Origin: Candidatus Gastranaerophilales bacterium
GTDB lineage: Bacteria; Cyanobacteriota; Vampirovibrionia; Gastranaerophilales; Gastranaerophilaceae
Direction of reading: 5' to 3'
DNA: 64,000 nucleotides
Assembly (NCBI GenBank): GCA_910587245.1
Contig: CAJULX010000010.1
Coordinates: 1 to 64,000, forward strand
Below are positions 1 to 8,216 of the stretch, piece by piece; position 1 is the stretch's first letter, and each line of letters begins with the position of its first letter. The notes below the pieces were generated by a model, which was given only the letters and a program-made list of their open reading frames with translations, was not told the origin of the DNA and ran no database searches. The position numbers were made by a program, and so were the translations under genes.

Positions 1-32
1 ATGTAAAATTGTTATTTGGAGGAAACTAAGTA

Positions 33-887
33 ATGACAATTAGTGTGAACAACCGTAAAAAACAGGCTAAAAAATCTTTTGATGAATTGATAAAGGATTT
101 ACAAACTTCTAATTCTGAAAAAGTTCGTTATAATGCTGCAAGAATTCTTGGTGAAATGGGTGACTTTACAGCTGTAACACCTTTAATTGACGTTTTAAAA
201 AATGATAAAAACGGCTCGGTTCGTCTTTATGCGGCACGTGCTTTGGGTGAATTAGGCGATACAAAAGCAACGGTTCCTTTGATTGAATCATTAAGAGAAG
301 ACAGAAACGTTGATGTTCGCGTTCGTGCGGCACGCGCTTTAGGCCGTCTTGGCGGTAAAATTGTTGTTGAACCTCTTGTTGAAGCATTAAATGATGAAAA
401 TCCCCAGGTATGCATTACTGCAACAGATGCTTTAATTGAAATCGGCGATGTTGCAACAGATGCTTTAATTGAATCTTTAGATCATCAGAAAGTTAACGTA
501 AGATGTGATGCTACGCGCGCCTTAGGTGAAATCGGCAACAAAAAAGCCGTTGATAAAATTATTAAAATGTTAAAAGATGAATGGGTAAACGTTAGAATTT
601 ATGCCGTTACTTCTTTAGGAAAACTTGGCGATACAAAAGCTGTTCCCGCTTTAATTGAAGTTATGGAGAATGCTTCCGAAAATGATTTGGTAAGAGCAGG
701 TGCCGCAGCAGCTCTCGGTGTTTTACGTGATCAAAGAGCACTTCTTCCTTTAAGAAAACTTATCATAGATGCGGAAGAGCTTGGCGAATTAGAAGATACA
801 GCTTTAAAATCATTCAAAAAAATCATGGCTGCAAACTGGGAAGCTATCCCCGGTGCTGCACCCGTTAAAAAACCGGCTTTATTTTAA
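33..887 (+). CDS. HEAT-repeat (PBS-lyase-type) protein
   Basis: Soluble 284-residue alpha-solenoid built from about seven consecutive HEAT repeats of roughly 31 residues. Each has the pattern VR-x3-A-x2-LG-x-LGD followed by a PLI-x2-L helix (repeat starts near residues 31, 62, 93, 124, 154, 185 and 218). Such EZ-HEAT repeats are shared with cyanobacterial phycobilin lyases (CpcE/NblB type), but no phycobiliprotein gene is seen, so a protein-protein scaffold role is the safer inference. A GGAGG sequence lies 10 nt before the ATG. The gene stands alone and is followed by a hairpin terminator. The first 40 residues are lysine-rich and outside the repeats. No catalytic motif is visible; the partner is unknown. 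Confidence 0.85.
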   Translation: MTISVNNRKKQAKKSFDELIKDLQTSNSEKVRYNAARILGEMGDFTAVTPLIDVLKNDKNGSVRLYAARALGELGDTKATVPLIESLREDRNVDVRVRAARALGRLGGKIVVEPLVEALNDENPQVCITATDALIEIGDVATDALIESLDHQKVNVRCDATRALGEIGNKKAVDKIIKMLKDEWVNVRIYAVTSLGKLGDTKAVPALIEVMENASENDLVRAGAAAALGVLRDQRALLPLRKLIIDAEELGELEDTALKSFKKIMAANWEAIPGAAPVKKPALF

Positions 888-911
888 AATTTAGAACCTT
901 AAATCAATTTC

Positions 912-951
912 AAAAAAGCGCTCAGACCAAATATGGATTGAGTGCTTTTTT
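912..951 (+). terminator. Rho-independent terminator after the HEAT-repeat gene
   Basis: The arms AAAAAGCGCTCA and TGAGTGCTTTTT pair over 12 bp with one G-T wobble, around a short loop, and end in a T-run. It lies 25 nt after the stop codon. Confidence 0.8.
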
Positions 952-989
952 AACGTATTGTTAAATTTTCCGTTTAGCATGCGGCTTTA

Positions 990-998
990 TGTTATATT
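990..998 (+). promoter_or_regulatory. extended -10 promoter giving a probable leaderless slt mRNA
   Basis: TGTTATATT is an extended -10 box (TGn plus hexamer 993-998) ending 6 nt before the ATG at 1005. No Shine-Dalgarno sequence and no clear -35 hexamer are visible. The predicted start of transcription is at or next to the start codon. Confidence 0.45.
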
Positions 999-1004
999 TT
1001 ATTT

Positions 1005-3005
1005 ATGAACAGAAAAATTTTTGCATCTTTAACCCTTGTTTTGCTTGTTGTGTGTTTGGTACTGCTTGTTTTTAAAATATTCTGCAGTGTTTCCGACGCT
1101 AAAACCGATAAAATTTATAAACAGGGGCTTGAATTTTATAAAAAAAGTGATTATCAAAACGCTTATTTCAATTTTAAAAAGATATCGTTCTTATCTCCGT
1201 ATTTTGGTCCTGCATTATATCGTCAGGCAACCTGTGCCTGGGAATTAAAAGATTATAAAACTGCGGCGGCTAAATATTCAAAATTTGCAAAGCTTTATAA
1301 AAATACCGATGCGGCACCGGAAGCCATATGGAAACTTGCCTTGATAGAACTTGAGCTTGGCGGTGCTTCAAATACCAAGCGTGCCAAAAAACATTTGCAA
1401 AAGCTTGTTGAAAAATACCCTGAAAGTGATTTTTCAAAGGCAGCAGCTTATAAGCTCGGGGTTTTATATTATGATGCCGGTGATACTGCTAAAGCTAAAA
1501 ATTATTTTATAGAATACATTGAATATGCTCCCCTCGGGCGTTATGCGCTTGAATGCATAAATTTGCTTCAAAATTATGATGACAAAGCACTATCTTTTAA
1601 AGATAAAATTTATATTGCAAATGCACTTTATGAAAACGGTTATTATAAACGCTCGCTTAATGTTCTTGCAGATGTTCCTTTTGAAAAATCGTGGCTTTTG
1701 CTTATGAAAAACTATGATAAACTTTCAAATATCGAGGAATTTTCATCGGTTGTTATAAGAGGCGCAGGGCTTAATTTAAAGCACAGTGCATACAGTGAAA
1801 AAGAAATCCTTGATGCTATGGCGCTTTATATAAGAAAATCAAATCTGCCACAGAAGCAGGCAGCATATAATCTTGCATATGCTGCAAAAGGTAAGGAATT
1901 TTATCCTCTTGCTTTGTTTTTATATTCAAAATATGTGGATTACGATTCTTCCATTAAAAATTATGAAAAAATATATAAAGATTATCCGAATTCTATTGTG
2001 GCTCCGGATGCTCTGTGGCTTGTTTTCTGGCATAATTATAAAAATAATAATTATGATGAGGCGCTTAAATTATCAAAAGCATTTACAAATGTGTATCTTG
2101 ATTATAATGTTCAGCCAAAAATTATGTTTTGGACAGCTAAAATTCATATAAAAATGAAGCATAAAAAAATGGCTCGCTCCATATTGCACAATATTGCTTA
2201 CAATTTCCCGAATTCTTACTATGCATATCGTGCCAATAATATTTTAAAGGGTGCTAAATTTGCATTTAAAACAAATGCGGGTCTTAAAATCAAAGATAAA
2301 TTTTCACTGGATGATTTTTCTTTTGAATCCGCAAATAAAGAATACCGGCTTTTGAAAAAATTTATAACACTTAATGATTATGATGTTATTCAAAACTTTA
2401 AAATTAACGATGTCTTTTTAAACAGCTGGCTTGCGGCACGTGCGGGCAGATATTCTTACTCTGTTTTACTTGCGCGTGATGAAATTAATAAAAATCCGAA
2501 AGAAGTATCTTTTTCTACCCAAAAATATAAGCTTGCATATCCTTTGTATTATAAGGATTTTGTAAATAAATATGCTGAAAAATACAATGTAAGCCCCTAT
2601 TTAATGCTTTCATTAATGAGGGAGGAGAGCTTTTTTAATAATGAAGCTGTAAGTTCAACGGGGGCTATGGGATTAATGCAGCTAATGCCTGCAACGGCAA
2701 AAACTATGGATTACACTTTGTATGATACAAAAAAGTTATATGACCCTGAATATAATATATCTTTAGGTATCAAATATTTCGCACATTTGATGGAGATATT
2801 TAACGGGAATGAAGCGCTTTGTGTATTGGCGTATAATTCAGGCCCGGGGTCTGTAAAAAATTGGCTTGCAAAGCTTATGGAAACAAATTCAGGTATGAAG
2901 GATTTTGATGAATTTGTAGAAAACATACCGTATGCGGAAACTGCAAACTATATTAAAAAAGTCTACGCTTCATACTGGGTGTATACAAATATTTACGGAA
3001 AATAA
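1005..3005 (+). CDS. slt: soluble-type lytic murein transglycosylase with TPR-like N-terminal region
   Basis: Cleaves the MurNAc-GlcNAc bond of peptidoglycan to give 1,6-anhydro ends, acting in the periplasm. The N-terminus (residues 5-28) is one hydrophobic segment, a signal anchor. Residues 35-430 are TPR/superhelical repeats, including an outer-membrane-assembly-like block (YKKSDYQNAYFNFKKI) and a second set around 310-400. Residues 520-650 are the SLT domain: catalytic Glu541 in the REES motif, the GLMQLMP motif near 557, and AYNSGPGSV near 610. The 666-residue length fits the Slt70 family. There is no ribosome binding site; the -10 box lies 6 nt upstream, so a leaderless mRNA is likely. 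Monocistronic, facing prfA tail to tail. Confidence 0.88.
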   Translation: MNRKIFASLTLVLLVVCLVLLVFKIFCSVSDAKTDKIYKQGLEFYKKSDYQNAYFNFKKISFLSPYFGPALYRQATCAWELKDYKTAAAKYSKFAKLYKNTDAAPEAIWKLALIELELGGASNTKRAKKHLQKLVEKYPESDFSKAAAYKLGVLYYDAGDTAKAKNYFIEYIEYAPLGRYALECINLLQNYDDKALSFKDKIYIANALYENGYYKRSLNVLADVPFEKSWLLLMKNYDKLSNIEEFSSVVIRGAGLNLKHSAYSEKEILDAMALYIRKSNLPQKQAAYNLAYAAKGKEFYPLALFLYSKYVDYDSSIKNYEKIYKDYPNSIVAPDALWLVFWHNYKNNNYDEALKLSKAFTNVYLDYNVQPKIMFWTAKIHIKMKHKKMARSILHNIAYNFPNSYYAYRANNILKGAKFAFKTNAGLKIKDKFSLDDFSFESANKEYRLLKKFITLNDYDVIQNFKINDVFLNSWLAARAGRYSYSVLLARDEINKNPKEVSFSTQKYKLAYPLYYKDFVNKYAEKYNVSPYLMLSLMREESFFNNEAVSSTGAMGLMQLMPATAKTMDYTLYDTKKLYDPEYNISLGIKYFAHLMEIFNGNEALCVLAYNSGPGSVKNWLAKLMETNSGMKDFDEFVENIPYAETANYIKKVYASYWVYTNIYGK

Positions 3006-3030
3006 AGCCCTGTAAAAACAAGGCTTTTAT
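3004..3030. terminator. short hairpin between converging slt and prfA
   Basis: AAAGCCCTG and CAAGGCTTT form a 9-bp stem with one mismatch around TAAAAA, followed by TTATTTAAA. It overlaps the slt stop codon and lies 26 nt from the prfA end, so it could serve both genes. Confidence 0.55.
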
Positions 3031-3055
3031 TTAAAAAATTGTGCAAAAATAGCTT

Positions 3056-4138
3056 TTAATCCTGTGCGAGTTTTTCAAGTTTTAATTTCTGGTCATATTC
3101 CATTAAAAGCTTAATTAATTCGTCAAGCTCACCCTCAATAACAGTCCAGACATTTAAATTCTGACCTATTCTGTGGTCTGTAAGGCGTCCTTGAGGGAAA
3201 TTATAAGTTCTGATACGCTCTGACCTGTCGCCTGTTCCCACCTGCGAACGTCTTAAATCGGTCACTTCCTGCATCTGCTTTTGCACTTCCATATCATAAA
3301 GTTTTGCTTTTAAAATCTGTAAAGCACGTTCTTTATTTTGCAATTGAGATCTTTCTTCCGTGCAGAAAATCATTATGCCGGTAGGTTTATGAAAAACACG
3401 CGCCGCAGTTTCAACCTTGTTTACGTTTTGTCCGCCTGCACCCCCCGAACGGGCTGTCGTGATTTCAATATCATTCATATTAAGTTCAACTTCAACATCA
3501 TCAACTTCGGGCATAACGGCAACAGTTGCGGTTGATGTATGAACTCTTCCCTGCGATTCCGTTTGCGGAACTCTTTGTACTCTGTGTACGCCGCTTTCAT
3601 ATTTTAGCTGAGAATAAATATCGTCTCCGCCTTTAACAGAGATTACAACTTCCGAAACGCCGCCCGCTTCACATTCGTTGATAGAGAGAATTTTTGTCTG
3701 CCAGCCTTTGTTGTTGGCAAATTTCATATACATTCTCATTAAATCGCCGGCGAAAATATTTGCTTCATCCCCGCCTGCAGACCCTCTTATTTCAAGCATA
3801 ATATCCTTATCATCCATCGGGTCTTTAGGAAGGAGAAGCACCTTCATTTTTTCTTCATATTCAAGAATTTTTGCTTCATTTGAAGCTATTTCATTGTTTA
3901 AAAATTCTTTCATTGAAGGGTCTTTTTCGCCGTGAAGAAGTTCTTTTGCTTCATCAAGCGAGTCTTTTGCTTCTTTATAAGCGTTATATGTAGCAACAGT
4001 TTCTTCCATAGCATGTCTTTGCTTTGAAAGGTCTCTGAATTTTTCATAATCAGCGATAACATCCGGCTCAGAGAGGGTAAGCCCCAGTTCTTTATAACGT
4101 TGTTCAATTTTTTGGATTTTATCCAGCATATCCTTCAT
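3056..4138 (-). CDS. prfA: peptide chain release factor 1
   Basis: Class I release factor that reads UAA and UAG in the ribosomal A site and triggers peptidyl-tRNA hydrolysis. The 360-residue protein has the usual length. The GGQ motif is at 235-237 (SGGAGGQNVNKVET), the tripeptide codon-recognition motif PxT is PQT at 191-193 in VQRVPQTESQGR, which separates RF1 from RF2 (SPF), and the N-terminal coiled coil spans about 1-100. AAGGA precedes the ATG. It lies 19 bp downstream of thyX on the same strand and is probably co-transcribed with it. The PrmC methylase often linked to prfA is not adjacent. Confidence 0.97.
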   Translation of the reverse strand: MKDMLDKIQKIEQRYKELGLTLSEPDVIADYEKFRDLSKQRHAMEETVATYNAYKEAKDSLDEAKELLHGEKDPSMKEFLNNEIASNEAKILEYEEKMKVLLLPKDPMDDKDIMLEIRGSAGGDEANIFAGDLMRMYMKFANNKGWQTKILSINECEAGGVSEVVISVKGGDDIYSQLKYESGVHRVQRVPQTESQGRVHTSTATVAVMPEVDDVEVELNMNDIEITTARSGGAGGQNVNKVETAARVFHKPTGIMIFCTEERSQLQNKERALQILKAKLYDMEVQKQMQEVTDLRRSQVGTGDRSERIRTYNFPQGRLTDHRIGQNLNVWTVIEGELDELIKLLMEYDQKLKLEKLAQD

Positions 4139-4157
4139 TTTAGGGGTTTATCCTTTC

Positions 4158-4862
4158 TTAGTGTTTTAATAATTCTTCTTTTGTTTTTAACCTGCCGCAG
4201 GATTTGTCTTCGTCACAGTAGCCGAGTCTTTCGCATTTCGGAACAAGGTATTCAGCAAGCCAAGGTTCAGCTTTTATTACTTCTTTGCACATTTCTTTTA
4301 CCATAAGCCTGATTTCAAGCTGGGCACGCGTGCAGAGTCTTAAATTTGCAATATGTATTAATTCTCTTAAATTTAAACTTGCAACAAGCGAACTTGCGGC
4401 AGCATTAGGCAGAATGCTTCTTGCATCTTCTGCGGGTATGCCTTCGTTTATAAATTCCTGATAAAGGTTTGATGTTTCTTTTATATAATTTTCAAATTTT
4501 TCTTTTAATTTCGGATTGTTTTGAATTGAATTCGGGATTATATAGTCAAATTCACCTTTTTCTTTAACATATCTTTGAGATTTTTGTGAAAAACTTACAT
4601 GCCTGTGGCGTACAAGCTGGTGAGTGCATGCACGGGAAACGTTTGAAATCGCAAATGATAATTGAATATGCTCGATTGTGGAAAAATGTCCTGATGAGAT
4701 TACTCTTTTTATAAGAGAAAGCATTTTTTCTTCATCCGGTGCTTCATCGTAAACTTCAATCGGGAGCTTTGCGCTGTAGCAGGTTCTGCAAGCCGTGTAA
4801 ACCGTCTTTAAGATATTTTCCGGTTTTGATATTAAATTAACCTGCATTTGTTTTTCTGCCAT
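4158..4862 (-). CDS. thyX: flavin-dependent thymidylate synthase
   Basis: Makes dTMP from dUMP using methylene-tetrahydrofolate, FAD and NADPH. The diagnostic RHRx7S motif is seen as RHRHVSFSQKS at residues 85-95, preceded by SRACTHQLV. Further conserved stretches are ILPNAA and NLRELIHIANLR. Length is 234 residues, usual for ThyX. GGGGAG lies 6 nt before the ATG. The gene is followed after 19 bp by prfA and preceded by the rpmE terminator. No thyA is in the window; ThyX is common in anaerobes and hydrogen-metabolising bacteria. Confidence 0.95.
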   Translation of the reverse strand: MAEKQMQVNLISKPENILKTVYTACRTCYSAKLPIEVYDEAPDEEKMLSLIKRVISSGHFSTIEHIQLSFAISNVSRACTHQLVRHRHVSFSQKSQRYVKEKGEFDYIIPNSIQNNPKLKEKFENYIKETSNLYQEFINEGIPAEDARSILPNAAASSLVASLNLRELIHIANLRLCTRAQLEIRLMVKEMCKEVIKAEPWLAEYLVPKCERLGYCDEDKSCGRLKTKEELLKH

Positions 4863-4910
4863 TTATTTCTCCCCTTGTCTTTATCAGGCTTTTTGCCTTT
4901 TTAAACTTAC

Positions 4911-4965
4911 AAAAAGGCGGATACATAACCTTAAAATAATTTTGAAGCTTTCTGTATCCGCTTTA
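4911..4965 (-). terminator. Rho-independent terminator after rpmE
   Basis: On the minus strand GCGGATACA pairs with TGTATCCGC around a loop of about 26 nt and ends in CCTTTTTG. The T-run on this side and its place 16 nt after the rpmE stop assign it to rpmE. Read-through into thyX remains possible. Confidence 0.65.
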
Positions 4966-4980
4966 ATTTTGTTTTTAATT

Positions 4981-5184
4981 TTATTTTTTAGATTCGTAAC
5001 GTTTTTTGAATCTTTCAACTCTTCCTTCAGAGTCAAGAATTTTTTGGTTTCCTGTGTAGAAAGGATGGCAGGCGTTGCAAATTTCAACGGTGATATTTTC
5101 TTCAACGGAACCTGTTTCAATTTCGTTTCCACAAACACACTTGATTGTGGTTTTTTTGTAATCGGGATGTGTATTATCTTTCAT
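4981..5184 (-). CDS. rpmE: 50S ribosomal protein L31
   Basis: Late-assembling large-subunit protein near the central protuberance. The 67-residue sequence begins MKDNTHPDYK, typical of L31. It is the zinc-binding (C+) form with cysteines in CVCG and CNACH and the conserved HPFYTG stretch. GAGGT lies 7 nt before the ATG. A good promoter lies about 50 nt upstream and a hairpin terminator follows. The zinc-independent paralogue is not seen here. Confidence 0.95.
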   Translation of the reverse strand: MKDNTHPDYKKTTIKCVCGNEIETGSVEENITVEICNACHPFYTGNQKILDSEGRVERFKKRYESKK

Positions 5185-5230
5185 TTTAGTACCTCAAAAT
5201 TAAATTGCTATGCATATCATCTGTTATATC

Positions 5231-5258
5231 ATTATACGGGCTAAATATTTTATTTCAA
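5231..5258 (-). promoter_or_regulatory. sigma70-type promoter for rpmE
   Basis: On the minus strand TTGAAA (5258-5253) and TATAAT (5236-5231) are separated by 16 nt. The predicted start of transcription is about 40 nt before the rpmE ATG. Confidence 0.6.
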
Positions 5259-5274
5259 TAGGGTAAAATTAGTT

Positions 5275-5622
5275 TTATTTAGATTTAAGGATGTCTACAC
5301 CTTTTTGACCTTGTCTTAATAGTCCGTAATAAAATTCAAGCTCCTGCTCTGTTGCAGAATTAAGTATTTGCACAGATTTAATATAAAACGGATTGTCGTT
5401 TACTGCTACATGTTCAAAATTTAAACCGACATCTTCAATATTTATATCCAGAACTTTTAATATTTTGTTTAAAGTGGCAAAATTTGGCAGATAACAACCT
5501 ATTTCGAGTTTGGATATATGTTTGTCATGAACTCCGGCGAGTTCTGCAAGTTTTGATTGGGTAAGCCCTTTTGATTTTCTTATTTGCTGTAATTTTTTGC
5601 CAAAACTGTTGTTTTTATTCAT
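5275..5622 (-). CDS. XRE-family helix-turn-helix transcriptional regulator
   Basis: A 115-residue DNA-binding protein. Residues 5-60 form a Cro/C1-type HTH: FGKKLQQIRKSKGLTQSKLAELAGV, then HISKLEIGCYLPN as recognition helix region. The C-terminal 50 residues have no recognised domain and may serve in dimerisation. I start at the ATG at 5622 because AGGGG lies 7 nt before it; a TTG five codons upstream overlaps that ribosome binding site. It is divergent from a glycosyltransferase gene, and the shared intergenic region holds an 8-bp palindrome that is a plausible operator. No phage genes are adjacent, so it is a chromosomal or cargo-associated regulator rather than a prophage repressor. Confidence 0.85.
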   Translation of the reverse strand: MNKNNSFGKKLQQIRKSKGLTQSKLAELAGVHDKHISKLEIGCYLPNFATLNKILKVLDINIEDVGLNFEHVAVNDNPFYIKSVQILNSATEQELEFYYGLLRQGQKGVDILKSK

Positions 5623-5688
5623 ATTGCAACCCCTCAATTATTTTAGAGGTTATGCCTTTTAGCATAAACAATGTTTATTGATAAATAT

Positions 5689-5718
5689 TTGCTGTACAAA
5701 GTATCATAAATATGATAC
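5689..5718 (+). promoter_or_regulatory. promoter overlapping a perfect palindrome (candidate XRE operator)
   Basis: GTATCATA-AA-TATGATAC at 5701-5718 is a perfect 8-bp inverted repeat. It is flanked by TACAA and TTGTA, which extend the symmetry imperfectly. TTGCTG (5689-5694) and TATGAT (5711-5716) form a -35/-10 pair with a 16-nt spacer, so the palindrome covers the -10 box of the rightward promoter. This is the layout of a repressor site in the XRE-glycosyltransferase divergent region. Confidence 0.5.
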
Positions 5719-5752
5719 ATATATTGTATAAAATTTATGATAGGATAATGCG

Positions 5753-6577
5753 ATGTCTGAAAAAATTCCTCTTACCGTAATTACTGTTTGTTATAATGAA
5801 AAAGAAGTTGAAAGAACTTGTAAAAGTATCATAAATCAAACGTTTCAAAATTTTGAATGGATAGTGATTGACGGTGGTTCAAATAAAGAAACTCTTGAAA
5901 CTTTAAATAAGTACAAAAACAGAATGAATATTTTTGTATCTGAAAAGGATGCAGGAATTTACAACGCCATGAATAAAGGCATAGCCCTATCTGAAGGCAA
6001 ATGGTTGAATTTTATGAATGCTGGCGATACATTTTTTGAAGATGAAACTCTTGAAAAAATTTTTGTTAAAAATATTTTATTCTTAAAAGATACAGATGTT
6101 ATCTATTGTGACAGTTTTTACCATGGTAATGACGGAAGTATCAAGGCAGGTAATTTTCCTGAGAAATTAAATTATGCATTTTGGAATATTAACTGTATAA
6201 ATCATCAAGCTGCTTTTATCAAAAAAGCACTTTTTGAAAAATTTGGGACATACGATGAGCAATATAAAATTTGTGCTGATTGTGAAAAATTTTTACAATT
6301 TCAAAAGGAGGGGTGCAAATTTAAACATTTAAAAATTACTGCTTCTAATTTTTTTCTTAACGGTTGTTCAAATGTGCATAAAAGGCTTACTAATTTTGAA
6401 AAGGGGCAAATTCTAAATAAATATTTCCCGTTTAAATATGAAACAGTTTATACGTTAGATTTTTTTGATAAATTTCCGCTTTTGAGAATTAAAAAAAGAA
6501 GAGATAATGAAAAATTTGGTTTAATATTTTTAAAAATGCCGATTTTTACGTGGAATGTTTCAAAACAAAAGAAGTAA
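5753..6577 (+). CDS. family 2 glycosyltransferase
   Basis: Transfers a sugar from a nucleotide-sugar donor to a surface glycan; cytoplasmic, GT-A fold. The N-terminal 110 residues match GT2 (WcaE-like): LTVITVCYNE at 7-16, IINQTFQNFEWIVIDGGS, KDAGIYNAMNKGI, and the acidic metal site region MNAGDTF near 88. The 274-residue length is typical. AGGA lies 8 nt before the ATG. It is a single-gene glycan unit between an XRE regulator and tRNA-Cys, and its AT-rich codon use resembles the other glycan genes here, compatible with acquired cargo. Acceptor and donor sugars cannot be told from the sequence. Confidence 0.88.
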   Translation: MSEKIPLTVITVCYNEKEVERTCKSIINQTFQNFEWIVIDGGSNKETLETLNKYKNRMNIFVSEKDAGIYNAMNKGIALSEGKWLNFMNAGDTFFEDETLEKIFVKNILFLKDTDVIYCDSFYHGNDGSIKAGNFPEKLNYAFWNINCINHQAAFIKKALFEKFGTYDEQYKICADCEKFLQFQKEGCKFKHLKITASNFFLNGCSNVHKRLTNFEKGQILNKYFPFKYETVYTLDFFDKFPLLRIKKRRDNEKFGLIFLKMPIFTWNVSKQKK

Positions 6578-6612
6578 ATGTGATTAATCCAAATTTACCT
6601 TGACATTATTTT

Positions 6613-6641
6613 TTGTCTTTAATAACATTTATAATTATAAT
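6613..6641 (+). promoter_or_regulatory. promoter of tRNA-Cys
   Basis: TTGTCT (6613-6618), a 17-nt spacer and a consensus TATAAT (6636-6641), with the tRNA 5' end 11 nt further on. Confidence 0.7.
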
Positions 6642-6652
6642 TTAAATCTTAT

Positions 6653-6723
6653 GGCGGCATGGCCAAGTGGTAAGGCAGAAGCCTGCAAAGCTTTTACCCC
6701 CAGTTCGAATCTGGGTGCCGCCT
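6653..6723 (+). tRNA. tRNA-Cys (anticodon GCA)
   Basis: The acceptor stem GGCGGCA/TGCCGCC pairs fully, the anticodon loop is CTGCAAA with GCA, and the T loop is TTCGAAT. The discriminator base is T. CCA is not encoded; a T-run follows directly. Confidence 0.95.
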
Positions 6724-6803
6724 TTTTGTTTTTTGCGGCTTAAATTCTTGTATTATTAGAATATTGCGTCTATAATGCTGTAATAAATATTTGGCGAGGA
6801 TTT

Positions 6804-8210
6804 ATGAAAAAAATTTTTCTGTTTATTGCAAGCGTTGTTTTTGCAATGTTTTTGCTCAATCAAAATAATGCATTTGCAAAAGAAAGCAGATATGAAGATT
6901 ATTATGAAATATTTGCAACCAGAGATTATTACCATGCTTACAGGGGAGTTAAAAATTCTGATGGAAAAATTGTAATTAAACCTCTTTATTTTAGTGTATA
7001 CAAAGATGAAGAAGATGAAGGCGGTTATTATGCGGAATTATTTCATTCCTATGTTGTATATTCATTGAACGGTAAAAAACTTTTAGAAATACCCAATGCT
7101 TCAATTGAATATTATAGTAAAGATTTTGTTATTGTAAAAGATGAAAAAGGCTATTATTTGGCAGATAACAAAGGAAACAAACTTACAAATTATTATCTCA
7201 GTATATTTATTGAACCGATATTTAAAAAACTACCCTTGTTTTTTGAAACAAATGAAGATACAGCTGCTGGTGTAATGAATAAAACGGGTAAGGTGCTTAT
7301 TAGACCCGTGAACAATGAAACTCATAAACAAGATTATAAGTATCTGTATTCAACAAAAAACGGCGGTTTTGTGATAGGCCCTTCTGATGATTTCAACATC
7401 CGACAAGATTGTGACGATTATGAAACAGATGAGGATAAAGAAGAAACAAACATATTTTTTATTAATGCTAATGGTGTGAAAACACCTATTGATAATGAAA
7501 CTACTTCTGCTTATTTTAAACAATATGAAAATGCAAAAAATAAATATCCTTTTTATATGTCATTTTGGCAAGAGGATGAAGATACTAACGGCTCAAGAAT
7601 ATATAAATGGGGTGTTAGCCTGGATGGGGACAGAGGTTTAAAGGATATTGATGCAAAGTATGAAGGAACATCAATTGCGTCATCTTTATTTTATGGAAGA
7701 CAAAAGTATTTTGCATATAAAGAACATAATCTTTGGGGTGTAAAAACATTGAATGGTGAAAAAACCGTTTTAAAACCGCGATTTAAGAATGAAATTGAGG
7801 TTGTTGATGATTATATTTTGGTTAGCACCGCTCCAAAAGCAATATACTTTAGGAAAGATTTCAAGAAGATTTTTGAACTTTATGATGTTAAAATTAGCAG
7901 CAAGTTTAAAGATGGATATGCTGCTGTTAGTAAATATGATGGTTTTAGGCTTGTATACGGTTTTATAAATAAAAAAGGTGAACTTGTAATTGATTGCAAA
8001 TATGATTATGCTGATTATTTTTACGAAGGACTTGCAAGGGTTAAAAATGAAAAAGGATTAGAGGGATATATAGATACAACCGGCAAGCTTGTAATTGATT
8101 TTCAATACAGTTATGCAGGTGGTTTTAAAAACGGTGTTGCACATGTTAAAACCCCGGATGGTCGCAGATTTAAGATAAATAAAACAGGCAAGGAAATTAG
8201 TGAAAAATAA
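6804..8210 (+). CDS. secreted WG-repeat protein
   Basis: A 468-residue exported protein of unknown function. Residues 1-25 are a signal peptide with a likely cut after AFA. The rest consists of degenerate KWG/WG beta repeats, clearest at the C-terminus: GFINKKGELVIDCKYDYAD, then GYIDTTGKLVIDFQYSYA, each followed by an F-x-GLA/GVA-x-VK strand. GAGGA lies 7 nt before the ATG. WG repeats occur in cell-surface and predatory-lineage proteins; binding of a ligand or partner is the usual guess. Monocistronic, just after tRNA-Cys, and only 6 bp from the stop of the converging gene, with no terminator visible between. Confidence 0.82.
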   Translation: MKKIFLFIASVVFAMFLLNQNNAFAKESRYEDYYEIFATRDYYHAYRGVKNSDGKIVIKPLYFSVYKDEEDEGGYYAELFHSYVVYSLNGKKLLEIPNASIEYYSKDFVIVKDEKGYYLADNKGNKLTNYYLSIFIEPIFKKLPLFFETNEDTAAGVMNKTGKVLIRPVNNETHKQDYKYLYSTKNGGFVIGPSDDFNIRQDCDDYETDEDKEETNIFFINANGVKTPIDNETTSAYFKQYENAKNKYPFYMSFWQEDEDTNGSRIYKWGVSLDGDRGLKDIDAKYEGTSIASSLFYGRQKYFAYKEHNLWGVKTLNGEKTVLKPRFKNEIEVVDDYILVSTAPKAIYFRKDFKKIFELYDVKISSKFKDGYAAVSKYDGFRLVYGFINKKGELVIDCKYDYADYFYEGLARVKNEKGLEGYIDTTGKLVIDFQYSYAGGFKNGVAHVKTPDGRRFKINKTGKEISEK

Positions 8211-8216
8211 TTTTAC

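Noticed and set aside
4884..5138. 84-codon frame overlapping rpmE
   Set aside because: Shadow of rpmE in another frame; it also crosses the rpmE terminator.
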